DNA of 64,000 bases from Saxidomus purpurata (Eukaryota; Mollusca; Bivalvia; Venerida; Veneridae), in the NCBI GenBank assembly GCA_022818135.1, contig JAFMSR010000002.1, positions 46,414,499 through 46,478,498 of the forward strand, written 5' to 3'. Both the position numbers and the translations under genes were made by a program. The number at the start of each line of letters is the position of its first letter. Position 1 is the first letter of the stretch. Below the pieces are notes generated by a model. The model did not search any database and was not told the origin of the DNA. It saw only the letters and a program-made list of their open reading frames with translations. This document shows, one piece after another, positions 1 to 10,961 of the stretch.

Positions 1-450
1 CAGAAACCTTACTTGGAATATTCATACTGCAAACGTTTACAAAAGCTTAATTCTAAACTGGCCATTTTACGTCGAATTAAGCCATATTTGAGTCAATTTA
101 CGCGAATCCTTTATTTTATTGCATTATGTTCTACCAATGTTTAAGTATTAAGCGTGCTGCAAGACTGATACTCAATAAGAATTACGATCCCATCTGCCAA
201 ATTGTATAAAGAACTAAAATGGCTACCTTTTCCACAAGAAACAAATATCATATTGGTATACTGCATGTTGAATAAAACACTTCATAATTTATCCCCATTG
301 TACATGAAAGATATTTTAGCAACATGTGCTAATAAAACACATTATGAGCTCAGATCTTCATGTAAAACTGATATAGCTCAACCTTTTGAGAAGTCACGAT
401 TTTCCAAAGGAACTTTTCAATACTTTGCAGCACACGTTTGGATAAATTAA
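1..450 (+). pseudogene. LINE (non-LTR) reverse transcriptase, 3'-end fragment, decayed
   Basis: This is the C-terminal part of a non-LTR retrotransposon reverse transcriptase, recognisable by family phrases rather than by an intact ORF. Frame 1 (bases 1-141) reads a thumb-like stretch containing KLNSKLAILRRIKPYL. Bases 153-199 continue in frame 3 with RAARLILNKNYDP, and from 202 frame 1 resumes with LYKELKWLPF, then LNKTLHNLSPLYMKDIL, YELRSS and a final FQYFAAHVWIN. These match the usual order (RRIK.YL, QKRAAR, LKWLPV, LPPYL.D, Y.LRS, aP.lWN). The usual YGSTVW-type segment is missing between the first two blocks, so there has been an internal deletion as well as two frame changes. The element is cut by the left edge of the window. 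It is a dead copy; the clade (Jockey/CR1-like versus RTE-like) cannot be told. Confidence 0.75.
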
Positions 451-667
451 CGCAATTTCGTTCTAAACTGAAAACTTATCTCCTTAGTAGCAGCCCTTAA
501 CAAGTTTTGCTCCATTCTCCACTCGTGAATTACTTATGACGTAACGTTATAAACAATGTGACGTCACTTTTCTAAACACAACGTCGGAATATCGTTTGTT
601 TTCTATGATAATTCATCATTTTGATAAGTTTGCATTTAGAAATCTACTTTAAAGTGCAAGACGGTAT

Positions 668-830
668 GCAAGAAAAAGTTTCCATCATGAGACACTTGGC
701 GCAGATGGAAATATCCGTTACCTCGGGTAACTGTTTGCGGGAACTCGGCAGAGCCTCGTTCCCGCCAAAACAGTTACCCTCGGTGACGGATATTTCGATC
801 TGAACCACGTGCTCATGACAGAAACTATTA
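668..830. repeat. Palindromic (foldback) repeat P1, copy 1
   Basis: A near-palindrome. The left arm (about 703-740) reads GATGGAAATATCCGTTACC then GGTAACTGTTTGCGGGAAC; the right arm (757-802) is its reverse complement. The central spacer is about 13 bp. The same palindrome occurs at 24.3, 33.3 and 48.1 kb, so it is a dispersed family. Short ORFs here on both strands are by-products of the inverted repeat. Confidence 0.75.
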
Positions 831-3679
831 ATACGAGCCTCGGATCGCAAATACTTAAACGACGTCATCGTCATGTGGTTTCTATCGATTGCATTCATAT
901 CCGTAACCATGGAATCAGGTTTTCGGTTAAACGTGGAAGTCTATCTAAACTGTAAAAATAACACTTAACAAGGCTGTTAGTTATAAAAAGAAAGACATTT
1001 TAAGATAACAAAATAACTAGACAGAAGGCGTACATTGCCTTTCATAGTTGAAAATAATTGAATTAAAAAGCGTGGGTGCAGTGTCGCCACGAAGATCAAA
1101 GCTATAATCAAAAGTCGATCTGTTGCATTCAGCGCATCTTTTGATGATATCTTGTGCGTTTTAGAAAATATTTCTCTTTAGATCGACAAAAAACATGTCA
1201 ATTGCTTGCCTAGTGGCTAACCCAGGTTTTGTTATCCGCATTTTTTACAAGTTTTGTTATCTTCACTTTGTTCGCAATTCGACGACTTAGATCTACAATA
1301 AAACAATTCATTGGTGTTATATATTTATTTATTTACTACAAGTCTATATTCATTTTGACAAAAAGAGACTGACGTGTCTTAACACACATATGTAAGCTCG
1401 TGCATTTCTTTTGTGTTTTGTACAAATGACACACCAGAGCTTTTGACCTCACGTCCACCTGTTTGAACGTTTATCACTGCCCATTGTTATTCGATTTAAA
1501 CCAAAGTTTTATTGATAAAATAAGACTGAAACCTATGAATGGAAGACTAATATGTATTTTCCAAGAAATCCGTCACTAAACTTGTTATCTCAGTCAGGGC
1601 TTCCATTAATTGTCTAGGTCAGACGTGATCTTATCACCGACTCAAAGCCGCTTGTAAAAGTGCGCCATCCGACTTCCACTCTGATGACTAAGCTGTAATA
1701 AAGTATTATTTCGACTTACGTCTATTGAATAGGAGATGATGGTTTTCATTTCGATTTTGTTCCCTTTTCAATGATTGAAAATGACAAGACATCTGAGAGT
1801 ATAAGTGGTGTATAGTCCAAATAATTGTACTCAACGGGTGAATATCGTTATAATTTTTGCTGGGCGCTATCCAGCCTCAGTAAAAGCGCAGATAACTATA
1901 AAATGACCGTATGTAAAATGGGTCTGCGTTTGAAGTCTTATTATTGAGACTAAAGTGGTGTATGGCTCTCCTAACTAACCAGCATCTTTTATCGATGGAT
2001 AATTTTGAAAAAAATATGGACGTTTCAAGTAGTAGCGTATGAATTTACGCATTTATTCGTAAGTAGTTTGCTCTCACACCATTTAAATACAGGAGGGGGT
2101 AGGGGGAGGAGGGGTCAGCACTTGTTAAAACTGCAGACATCTCGATCTGGTATGCAAGAAATAATTTCGAGCAATTTTGTCATGTCAACCGTTTTTCAAT
2201 TATTTTTACAGTATATAGCCTACTATAGGCAGTCTATTTTTAGAGATCGGCAGCATGAGCGATCACTTGAGCCAAACGACTGGTTTAACGATTTCGTTTT
2301 GCAACTGGCAATTTTTTTCAGTCTTTCTTATAATCGTCCCTAGTTGAAAATAATATGTACGTTTTAAAACCAACGATCACATCAGTGTGTAATGAAGGAA
2401 AATGCCCTCCGAACGCAGTAGACAAACATATGATTTGAAATTCTGGATGTATGCACAGCAAATTACTGCTTTCGGCTCTTCCAAATACCAAGAAGGGATG
2501 GTAGGCCTCATTGTTCTTTCTAAATCGAAAGTTGCTTGGAAAGCAGCTGTCCAGATCCCAAAAGAATAAACAACAGACTCTTTTTTAGATGTGTCGTTCA
2601 GAAGTGTCTTCAGCGGAATTGGACAGACTTGGACACTAAGTTTTATTCCATCGTAAAATGAAATGCCTTTCAAGCGGGTCCAGAGGGAACAAACTCAAAG
2701 AACAACAAATAAATAAACGGATTTAGGCGTTACTACATTCCTAAAAACACAGGCAACTCCGCTAAAGAAAAAGTTCGATGCGGAGTAATATGTAGTATAT
2801 TTGTCTATGAAATCTCCAATTAAATCGCGAGTTCGCAGAAATGCAATGAGTTACCGACATAAAACTTGTATGCCACAAAAGTGTTCAATTGTGTATAGTT
2901 AACATAAATTAGCATACCGCCGGCAGTTATTAACCTTGCTTGTCTTCCATTACCGGAACAACTGTACTGAAGGGGGAAAGGGTCTCTTTTACATTCGGGT
3001 TGACAATATAACGGTATATATGAATGACAACCCGCCCCGGCTTAATTTTACGGTTAAAATTGTTGTTATTAACGATAACCAAAGAATGTATCGAACTGAA
3101 TAAAATTTGCTGATTCAGAAACAGTTCAAAGTAATGTGGAAACGATATGAGGCAACACAAACTTCATACTTTTTTGCCTTGATAATTTTGATATAATATG
3201 TATTCATATGCCGTGTAACGTCTGTTTAAGTGGTAAGTTATGCAGATACATGGATGGTGAATTGTATTATGTACATGTAGTAAATACATGTATAGGTGCA
3301 TCTCAGTCACCAGGTAAAAATAATTTTCTACTTATCAGAGTGTATGATCCTAACAGCTGAGATGAAAATTCTACACCTTATTATGTTGTTTAGCGTAGAT
3401 AATGAATGTTGCTGTCAAATTAAACCCAAAATAATTTGGTTCTGAAAAAAGCCACATTTCAGTTAACGCACAGACGCTCCTACTGAGGTAATTTATTTAG
3501 TTTTGTGCAAATGTAACTTTCATGTAAACAGTTGTCTCCTGCATGTAGCTTTTTTTCTTGAATGTAAGAACTAGATATCCAGTCAGAAGCATTTTACGGA
3601 TGACTAAAGGGCCAACGCAAAACTTAATATCTTGACTTGTAAAATGCGTTTATATATTTGGCAAATGCAGACTGTCAAA
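831..3679. other. No recognisable gene (2.85 kb)
   Basis: AT-rich sequence with no coherent coding frame, repeat or RNA gene that I can support. Open frames at 2005-2343 (+) and 2377-2673 (-) show no family motif and no splice context. Confidence 0.5.
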
Positions 3680-4772
3680 CGAGAGCGGGTGAGGGCCATG
3701 CCATGTAACTACATTGTATACCGGACAGGAGAGCGGGTGCGGATCATGTCATGTTATTATACAACAGAAGAGGGCGGATGCGGATCATGTCATGTAATCA
3801 TACAAAAGAGGGGAGCGGGTACAGGCCATGTCATGTAATAATACCAGAGAGGAGGGTGGGTAAGGACCGTGTCATATGATTATACCAGAGAGGAGAGTGG
3901 GTTCGGGACATGTTATGTAATAATACCAGAGAGGAGAGCGGGTGCGGACCATGTCATGTAATTATACCAGAGAGGAGAGCTGGTGCGGACCATGTCATGT
4001 AATTATACCAGAGAGGAGAGTTGGTGCGGAACATGTGGAGAGCGGGTGCGGACCATGTCATGTAATAATACCAGAGAGGAGAGTGGGTGCGGACCATGTC
4101 ATGTAATAATACCAGAGAGGAGTGCGGGTGCGGACCATGTCATGTAATAATACCAGAGAGGAGAGCGGGTACGGACCATGTCATGTAATAATACCAGAGA
4201 GGAGAGCGGGTTCGGACCATGTCATGTAATAATACCAGAGAGGAGAGCGTGTTCGGGCCATGTCATGTAATAATACCAGAGAGGAGAGCGGGTGCGGGCC
4301 ATGTCATGTAATTATACCAGAGAGGAGAGCGGGTTCGGACCATGTCATGTAATAATACCAGAGAGGAGAGCGGGTGCGGACCATGTCGAGAGGAGAGCGG
4401 GTGCGGACCATGTCATGTAATAATACCAGAGACGAGAGTGGGTGCAGATCATGTTATGTTATAATACCAGAGAGGAGAGCGGGTTCGGGCCATGTCATGT
4501 AATAATAGCAGAGAGGAGAGTGGGTGCGGACCATGTCATGTCATAATACCAGAGAGGAGAGTTGGTTCGGGCCATGTCATGTAATAATACCAGAGAGGAG
4601 AGCGGGTTCGGGCCATGTCATGTAATAATACCAGAGATGAGAATTGGTGCGGACCATGTCATGTAATAATACCAGAGAGGAGAGCGGGTGCGGACCATGA
4701 CATGTAATTATACCAGAGAGGAGAGTTGGTGCGGACCATGTCGAGAGGAGAGCTGGTGTGGATCATGTAATG
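3680..4772. repeat. 41-bp minisatellite array (about 25 copies)
   Basis: A tandem array with a 41-bp period: successive CCAGAGAGGAGAG starts fall at 4153 and 4194. Each unit carries GAGCGGGTGCGGACCATGTC followed by ATGTAATAATA. The first units at 3680-3830 are diverged, and several internal units are shortened (around 4035, 4387 and 4742, where GGACCATGT runs directly into GAGAGG). These truncations look like unequal exchange or replication slippage within the array. Confidence 0.95.
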
Positions 4773-5239
4773 TGCGCTATTCCATAAGCTACTGAAGCTT
4801 TCTTCTTAATTGAACTAAACTTACGCTGACTCATCCAGTATTTTGTCTCCATTATTTTAAATGCAACAGTAAAGACGGTAACAGAACACTTTCTCCCCAA
4901 AAACGTTACGATTTTGACGTCTTTTGTATGGTGCAGTTGTGAGTCGGAACTTTTGACGTTATGTTCATGTAATTTTACCAGCAAGGAGAAACAACAGAAT
5001 AATTATTGTCACAATGAAATCAACTGGTATTGACACTAACTGAAATATTTCGACATAATTATTAACAAAATAGTCATGATAATAGTGTAAGTGAATGCAG
5101 AAATATGCCACCATGCGATTGTGATCTGAATATATAATTACAATTCAAATCTATATGAACTGTTTCCTATCATACCATCACACGTGAACTGTTCTTTTCA
5201 AAGTAAGAACGTTTTAATTTGTCATTTAACAACGGAACA
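4773..5239. other. No recognisable feature upstream of the transporter
   Basis: AT-rich sequence. A possible splice acceptor (AACGGAACAG ending at 5240) precedes the transporter start and could mark a 5'UTR intron. No promoter element can be asserted. Confidence 0.3.
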
Positions 5240-5248
5240 GTTAAAATA

Positions 5249-5269
5249 ATGGAAGAAATATGGACTTAG
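5249..5269 (+). promoter_or_regulatory. Short uORF overlapping the transporter start codon
   Basis: ATG at 5249 opens a six-codon frame (MEEIWT, stop TAG at 5267-5269) in a different frame from the main ORF and overlapping its ATG at 5260. If the transcript begins upstream, this could lower initiation at the main start. The main ATG has A at -3 and G at +4, a favourable animal context. Confidence 0.4.
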
Positions 5270-6528
5270 ATAAGTTGCAAGCATCGGAGAAGACTCCGCT
5301 TTCACTAGACACTACCAAGCTTACTCGGACTAAACCGTCTAAATGGCGGCAAACTTCTATTTTAGTAGCATGTATGTACTTACATTTTATGTCTCTGGGA
5401 TTTGCGCCTCTACTAGGGGTAGTATACGTGGAGCTTATACGCCAGTTCAACTCCGATAGGTCGGAGACAGCGGTTGTACAAAGCTTGTACCAAGGACTCA
5501 CGTATGTAGGCGGAATTGTATTTTCGGGAGCAGTTACAAAAGCTGGAGTCGGACCACCCGTTATGATAGCGTCGGCACTATGTGGTATTGCGTTATTCAT
5601 TAGCGCATTTTCAGTCAATATTTATATGGTCATAGTTCTGGTGGGTTTCATCGGTGGAATGACTATGAGTATCAATTATTTATGTGCTTTTGTCGCCATA
5701 GGATGGACTTTCGTTACAAACCGACGCGCTGCTCTAGCTTTTCTAACCATGGCCACTGCAGTTGGCCAAACGATGTTCCCAAATGTGGCCGATGCCTTGC
5801 TCGATGAATATGGCTTGTCTGGGACATTCATAATCTCTAGTGCTCTATTTTTCAACAGTGTTCCGTGCGGGTTGCTTTTATATTTTTCGAAGGATTTTTT
5901 CTTAAAAGAAAACAAATCTAGCACAGACTCGTCAGCCACAAAGGAAAAGCTCTGTCAATATAGATCTAAACAAGATATAGCGTATTTGATGTTTGTCGTC
6001 GTGTGTCTGATCTATCCTGGTACGAGCGCCGTAGAAAGCTGGTTCACAGTCGACTTGAGCGAACTTCGAGGGTTAAGTCGACAACAGGGAACAATTTTGC
6101 TATCATTTGTTGGTGCATTTGGTCTAGTTGGAAGGTTCATGGGGACTATCTTGCTAAAGTGTTGGCCAAATATCAGGATAGCAATACCATTGGCTGTAGC
6201 GTTCCAGTTTCTCGCGTTATCTCACTTTCTTGTACTTTATTTAGCAGACTTCTACGGGATGTTGGCCGGCATATTTGTTCGGGGGTTGTCTATAGGAACA
6301 GTAATGTGTTTACTGCCTGGAATGCAGCTGGAACTCCGTGGCATCAACAGGTTTCCACGGACTGTGGCTTTATGTAATGTAATGAGCGGTGTAGGAATAG
6401 TTGCATGCGGATACCTCGGCGGATATATTGCGGACTCGACCGGCGGATACGACTTGGCCTTTTATATAGCAGTGGGTGTATCTGTGTTTTGTGGAATGAT
6501 CATGGCTGTAACAAAGTGCTTACAGTAA
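5260..6528 (+). CDS. SLC16/monocarboxylate-transporter-like MFS protein
   Basis: A 422-residue polytopic membrane protein of the major facilitator superfamily, closest in pattern to SLC16 monocarboxylate transporters, which usually move lactate, pyruvate or related acids (some members carry other solutes) across the plasma membrane. The hydrophobic profile fits twelve segments at about 31-59, 68-92, 99-118, 121-147, 156-176, 187-209, then a hydrophilic central loop (210-238), and 239-256, 276-299, 307-329, 331-356, 368-391, 397-417. SLC16-like landmarks are NRRAALA (154-160) after segment 4, FFNSVPCGLLL in segment 6, and GLVGRFMG (288-295) after segment 8. The N-terminal DGGWGW-type signature of classical MCTs is absent (KWRQTSILVACMYLHF instead), so substrate cannot be inferred. 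The frame is uninterrupted from a good Kozak ATG to TAA, so it is either a single-exon gene or an intronless retrogene. It is slightly short for the family. A poly(A) signal follows at 6690. Confidence 0.9.
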   Translation: MDLDKLQASEKTPLSLDTTKLTRTKPSKWRQTSILVACMYLHFMSLGFAPLLGVVYVELIRQFNSDRSETAVVQSLYQGLTYVGGIVFSGAVTKAGVGPPVMIASALCGIALFISAFSVNIYMVIVLVGFIGGMTMSINYLCAFVAIGWTFVTNRRAALAFLTMATAVGQTMFPNVADALLDEYGLSGTFIISSALFFNSVPCGLLLYFSKDFFLKENKSSTDSSATKEKLCQYRSKQDIAYLMFVVVCLIYPGTSAVESWFTVDLSELRGLSRQQGTILLSFVGAFGLVGRFMGTILLKCWPNIRIAIPLAVAFQFLALSHFLVLYLADFYGMLAGIFVRGLSIGTVMCLLPGMQLELRGINRFPRTVALCNVMSGVGIVACGYLGGYIADSTGGYDLAFYIAVGVSVFCGMIMAVTKCLQ

Positions 6529-6689
6529 CTCCTATCACTCTGACGTCATATGTGATTCTCTTTTAAAACCTTACATTGTTGAGTTATTTCGCTGTATCTT
6601 CCTATTTTATACGTGAAACACGAGCTGTGTACAATGTGGCCGCCATTTATAGAGGAATTTACAAACACTAAAACCCTTAAAGTTGCATT

Positions 6690-6695
6690 AATAAA
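6690..6695 (+). terminator. Poly(A) signal AATAAA for the transporter
   Basis: A canonical AATAAA about 160 bp after the transporter stop, implying a short 3'UTR that ends before the CT/T microsatellite. Confidence 0.5.
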
Positions 6696-6744
6696 GTTGC
6701 AGATATCCAAACTACAAAATAGTTGATCCTATACAATTAAAAGA

Positions 6745-6751
<7 letters not shown>

Positions 6752-6802
<51 letters not shown>

Positions 6803-6804
6803 AT

Positions 6805-6855
<51 letters not shown>
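6752..6855. repeat. (CT)n microsatellite followed by poly(T)
   Basis: (CT)n runs to 6798, then a short spacer, then an uninterrupted T tract at 6807-6855. The 77-codon minus-strand frame over it is only K and RE repeats and is not a gene. Homopolymer length is prone to sequencing error. Confidence 0.95.
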
Positions 6856-6856
<1 letters not shown>

Positions 6857-7413
6857 TGAAGACTAAAATTTAAAATAAGTTGATAAATTGAATATTGAAT
6901 AGAAACTATATCATTTAAATATTTACAAAAATCGGCGGGAAACAAAAATATTCAATGAAAGCCCATGATAACGTAAATATAAACAAGATTCTCGTTAACA
7001 GTATCTCTACAAAAATATTTCAGTACAACTTGGTCGCAGCATCTGGTATATTTTTTTCTCGACAGTAGATCAAACATAATTGTTTTGTCTTATCTTTTTT
7101 GGCAAAATAAGAAGAAAGATTACAATCCAGCCAGCTTAGTATGTAGTTGCAGGTGCATACATCATTGTTTGCAACGGTTTCAAAGCACATAAACTGTTAT
7201 AAAAATAAGAAGCAGAGAAAATCTTTTAAGTAGTACATTAAAAAGACGAGAGGCACACGTGTGTTTGTTTTATTTGAACAGCATAAGAAGAAGATACCGG
7301 AACATCTCTCTTCTCCTTTTCTTTCACAGTATAGCATTATTATTATTATAAAATTGGCAATATCGTTATTTTAGAAAATCCCTGCCTAACACCACGAGAA
7401 AACAGGCATGTGT
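6856..7413. other. No recognisable feature
   Basis: AT-rich sequence between the microsatellite and the first foldback element. Nothing supportable is seen on either strand. Confidence 0.4.
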
Positions 7414-9176
7414 ATGGAACGCCTTTACTGTCTTATTATGTTGTATTGTATTATACGCAGTACATTTCCACGTATACGAGGTACATATTTCATTTGACAT
7501 GGTACATGCACATTTAGATTGGGTAACATTTTAGTGATATACGGTGCATTTCTTTATATATGGTGGTTTTAACCATTATATGTTGTACAAACGATGTTAT
7601 ATGCAGTACAAACAGCATTTAGCAGTCAGTTTTTCGATACATGAGGTGGTATTTTGATTATATGCAGTAGTTGTACCTTTATACGTTGTATGCTGATTAA
7701 TAGGTGTGGTAGATGTTTAAAGTATGAAGTGCATTCGTTTCATTGTATACGTGGTGAATTATTACGTATACTAAGATAAAAATCAATATGTGTGGTGCAT
7801 ATGTCAATATACATGGGTGTTAACAACTTTGTATGTAGTAAATACTTTTCAATTATGTTTGTTGCAAAAACTATATAAGCGTACATTCGGCATTTATGCA
7901 TTATGATGAGATACTTGAAGACAGTCTCTAAAAACTCTCGGCGGAAATTACCGAGCGGTCTAAGAAAAACTGGCTATGACACCGTACAGTTAACATCGAG
8001 TAGCGCTTGCATGTACCTCAAAGATAGTGAAGATATTGAGCATAAACCGATTTTCTATCTTCAGTAATGAGACCTTGACCTTGTACAGACCGGCACAAAA
8101 AGCAATCGTAAAGGAGCTCTTCAAAGTTCTTACTAAACATGAAGTAGTTACTGAGATATGGACTTAAACGTATGTCTAAGTCGAAAAATAAAGAGCCATA
8201 ATTTGCATTATTTATATAGTTATATAGTTGATAAAGTTATCTAAACTTGATTGATTTTGGCGCAAAAAAAAGTTCTTCAAACTGTATGAAAATCATATTT
8301 TAGAAGAATAGTCATTTATAAAAGGTTCAAGTTCAAATTCCGTGTAATTATATCTGTAGATTTGAAATAATACGCTTCCAAATTGGAAAGCATTTCACGC
8401 TTTTGAAATTCCAATATAAACATATACATTTTGTACATGCAGAGTAAAGGTGCCGTACAACCAACATATTCAACGATTTTTGCAAATTCCTACCTAGATT
8501 TTTACTTGTGTTCATTCTAGCCTTTAGTTTTATGTTCTATATACTAGTATATCATTGTTGAAAATTTAAGTTCTCAACGACAACTGTGAGCGAGCAGCTT
8601 TTATGTAGTTGCATGCAAAACTTTAACGAGAATTTCTTAGTCGAAAAAAGAGGGCCATACTTTGCTTATATACAAGATAACTTGATTATTTAAGTTTCAA
8701 GCAATATACCAAGTATTTAATGAGATATGGACTCGGTGTGCATACATTACGCACGTCTATGGTTGATGACGTGACTGCTATTTATAGTGATATTGATCGT
8801 TTTACTCGGTATTTTCCGGAAAAATAATTACGGAGAATGCCGGAAAGTATGATCATCGTAATGAAAAAGCACCGCATATAATACTGTATACACCATGTAT
8901 ATAGTAGAATGGACGGCGAACATGTCATTTGTACTGCATATAATGTGTTTGTATTGCATATGACGTTGTTTGCACACCATATAAGGTTATTCTACTGTAT
9001 CTTCAAGTGTTTGCAAGCAAATTATTAAATAACCACCATATGTAACGGAAAAAGCACTATATATCATGAAGAATGTACCATGTCAAATGAAATATGTACC
9101 TTGTATACATGAAAATGGACTGCGTATAATACAATACAACATCATAAGACAGTAAAGGCGTTCCATACATGTGTGA
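7412..9176. mobile_element. Long-TIR foldback element, copy 1 (non-autonomous)
   Basis: Left terminus ATGGAACGCCTTTACTG at about 7415 and its reverse complement CAGTAAAGGCGTTCCAT near 9158-9174. The inverted repeats continue inward for hundreds of bases as degenerate short units (GTATACGAGGTACAT..., ATATGCAGT..., TTTGCACACCATATAA). The arms converge on TTATGATGAGATACTTGAAG (left) and GGAAAGTATGATCATCGTAA (right). The centre holds the TTGAGCATAAACCGATTTTC / AGTCGAAAAA repeat segment shared with copy 2. There is no transposase. Drosophila FB elements also have TIRs built of short repeats, but no relationship is claimed. Confidence 0.75.
8265..8610. mobile_element. MITE M1, left-truncated copy nested in foldback copy 1
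   Basis: Matches the fuller copy at 54906-55285 over GTTCTT...AACTGTATGAAAAT, GTAGATTTGAAATAATACGC, TTTTGAAATTCCA.TATAAAC and the terminus GAGCGAGCAGCTTT. The left terminal sequence is missing here. It lies within foldback copy 1 and not at the same place in copy 2, so it probably inserted later. Confidence 0.6.
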
Positions 9177-9312
9177 AGAGAAAATGGCCTTGCCTGTGTA
9201 AAATCATAATTGACTATAAATTAAACTTTTTCACGAAAATGAAGGAAAAAAACTTCAATAGTGCAATGTTTTAAGTTTTATTTTTCAAGAAAGTGAAACA
9301 TAATTTTGAAAG

Positions 9313-10936
9313 TCACAGGACTACTTTGCATTTTCTTATATTTACTGATACATGTACATATAAAATAATGAAAGTTTTTGGAACAAATAAAGGTCCTCTC
9401 CGTCGGTAAGAAATTTTTATTGGTAAACTATATGTAGGAGCTATAACTCGTGCATACTGCTTGTTCTGACAAATACATTCTTGTAAAGAAAGGTTTTGTA
9501 GAAAATATCACTTGTCATATTACTCCATCATACCGCTGTATTTTCCGCGGTCAACAAAGCGTAAAATCAATAATATTGATAACTTTGTGTTAATAAAAAG
9601 GGAAACAAATATCACACGGAAGAAATACTTGTACATGTTATGGTGCTCCTGGAACTCCTTAAATAAGAAAGAAAATAACATGCTCTTTATCTTTAGGTAT
9701 TGTGCAGAATGGGTACAGTAATCAGTACATGCTATATATCTTTTAAAGCATGAGTAGGAAACATTCCTGGACACTCGTTCGTTTGTAAACAATGTAGTAT
9801 CTATTTAAATAATTATTGCAATACCATGCCAAACAACGGTGGTGTAGAGGTTATTAAGGTGTATGTCGCTCATCCCGGAGGTTGCGGGATCGAGCCCATG
9901 ATTATGCACTGTGGTTGCGATCGTACCTCCTCCTGATATAACACCAGTATTGTTTCCCCAGCTAATGCCAAGATAATGAAACACGTCACAACACCTATAC
10001 CAGATTAACTCATGGCATGCAGGATAATCCGTTGCCGCTAACACCAGGTGTGAGCTTCCTTAAAATGGCAGTTGCCAAAATAAATAACAAAAATGTACAA
10101 AGTAAAGGTGGCTCTGTAAATTAAAAAAAGTAACCATTCATGATTTTGTAATATAAGTCACTGATCACGCATAACAACCCAACGATAACCGGCTTAAGGG
10201 CCTAGTCCACACAAACACTAGGGAAAGAATCCCAGACAATAAACTCACTGGAAATCAACCAAAATAGATTTTTCAGATATGAATTAGTGTGAGGTCAAGT
10301 TTTTATGATACACATTAATCAAAGATCGTGTTCCTGTTTAATAAAATATTGTTTTATATAAGCTAGAAATACAAGATAAAAAGAATTGACTTGATCCTTT
10401 CTAGCTTTTACGGCGCATATGAAGGTTTTATGTGTTTATTTATTGCAGGTTTTATAGCTGATCGGCATCGGTCGTGCTGGCAGTGGTGTTATGTTATCAT
10501 AAAAGATAATTAATAAGACGTCGAAAGAAACACTATAAATTAACTACGTACAGGTGGCTACGCCGGCATGATTATTTTAAAACAGGTCTGGTGGTCTTTC
10601 AAAAGAGTTTCTGCTACAGTAAACTTTAAAAAGTCCAAAAAGCTAAATAACACGTGGCTCTTATTTTACCAAGAAAAATGTCTTACCGACGGAAATGACC
10701 TTATTTGTACCAAAATCATTCCTAACTTTTCTTTTTAAACCGATAATATTAGAAATACAGTTAATTATTTTCTCAATCATATTGCAAATAATAAGAAAGA
10801 CTTTCTGTCAATTAACGAATTGAATACGAAGAAAGACATATGTCAACATCATTTTAGAGTGAATTGAACATAATTCCAGTTAGTTTATTAGACTATATCT
10901 ATATAAATTCAAAGTGATCCTGGGACTTTAATATCA
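9313..10936. repeat. Interval bounded by inverted repeats (about 55 bp arms)
   Basis: The sequence at 9367-9427 (AAAGTTTTTGGAACAAATAA ... CCGTCGGTAAGAAA) recurs inverted at 10664-10725 (TTACCGACGG, then TTATTTGTACCAAAA). A second inverted match, CACAGGACTACTTTG (9317-9331) with CAAAGTGATCCTGGGAC (10911-10927), lies outside it. The interval may be a non-autonomous DNA element about 1.4-1.6 kb long holding a SINE. No ORF of a known family is inside, and no target duplication was identified. Confidence 0.5.
9835..10070 (+). mobile_element. tRNA-derived SINE, copy 1 (diverged)
   Basis: The head has an A-box-like GGTGGTGTAGAGGTTA and a B-box-like GCGGGATCGAGCCC, arranged as in tRNA promoters. The same head occurs in the better copy at 29695. 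The body includes ACCAGTATTG and degenerate 3' sequence. No tRNA cloverleaf with a paired acceptor can be drawn, so it is a SINE and not a tRNA gene. Confidence 0.65.
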
Positions 10937-10961
10937 TCAATGCAGCACGCATGCAAACTTA

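Noticed and set aside
644..910. 88-codon minus-strand ORF (and 621-803 plus)
   Set aside because: Both frames run through the P1 palindrome; the peptides are translations of an inverted repeat.
3632..3838. 68-codon ORF at the start of the 41-bp array
   Set aside because: Minisatellite sequence with a 41-bp period, not coding.
5241..5939. Minus-strand ORFs of 125 and 87 codons antisense to the transporter
   Set aside because: Shadows of the transporter coding sequence.
6003..6377. 124-codon plus-strand ORF inside the transporter
   Set aside because: Alternative frame of the same coding sequence, with no membrane or domain pattern.
6712..6945. 77-codon minus-strand ORF with poly-Lys and RE repeats
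   Set aside because: Translation of the (CT)n and poly(T) tracts.
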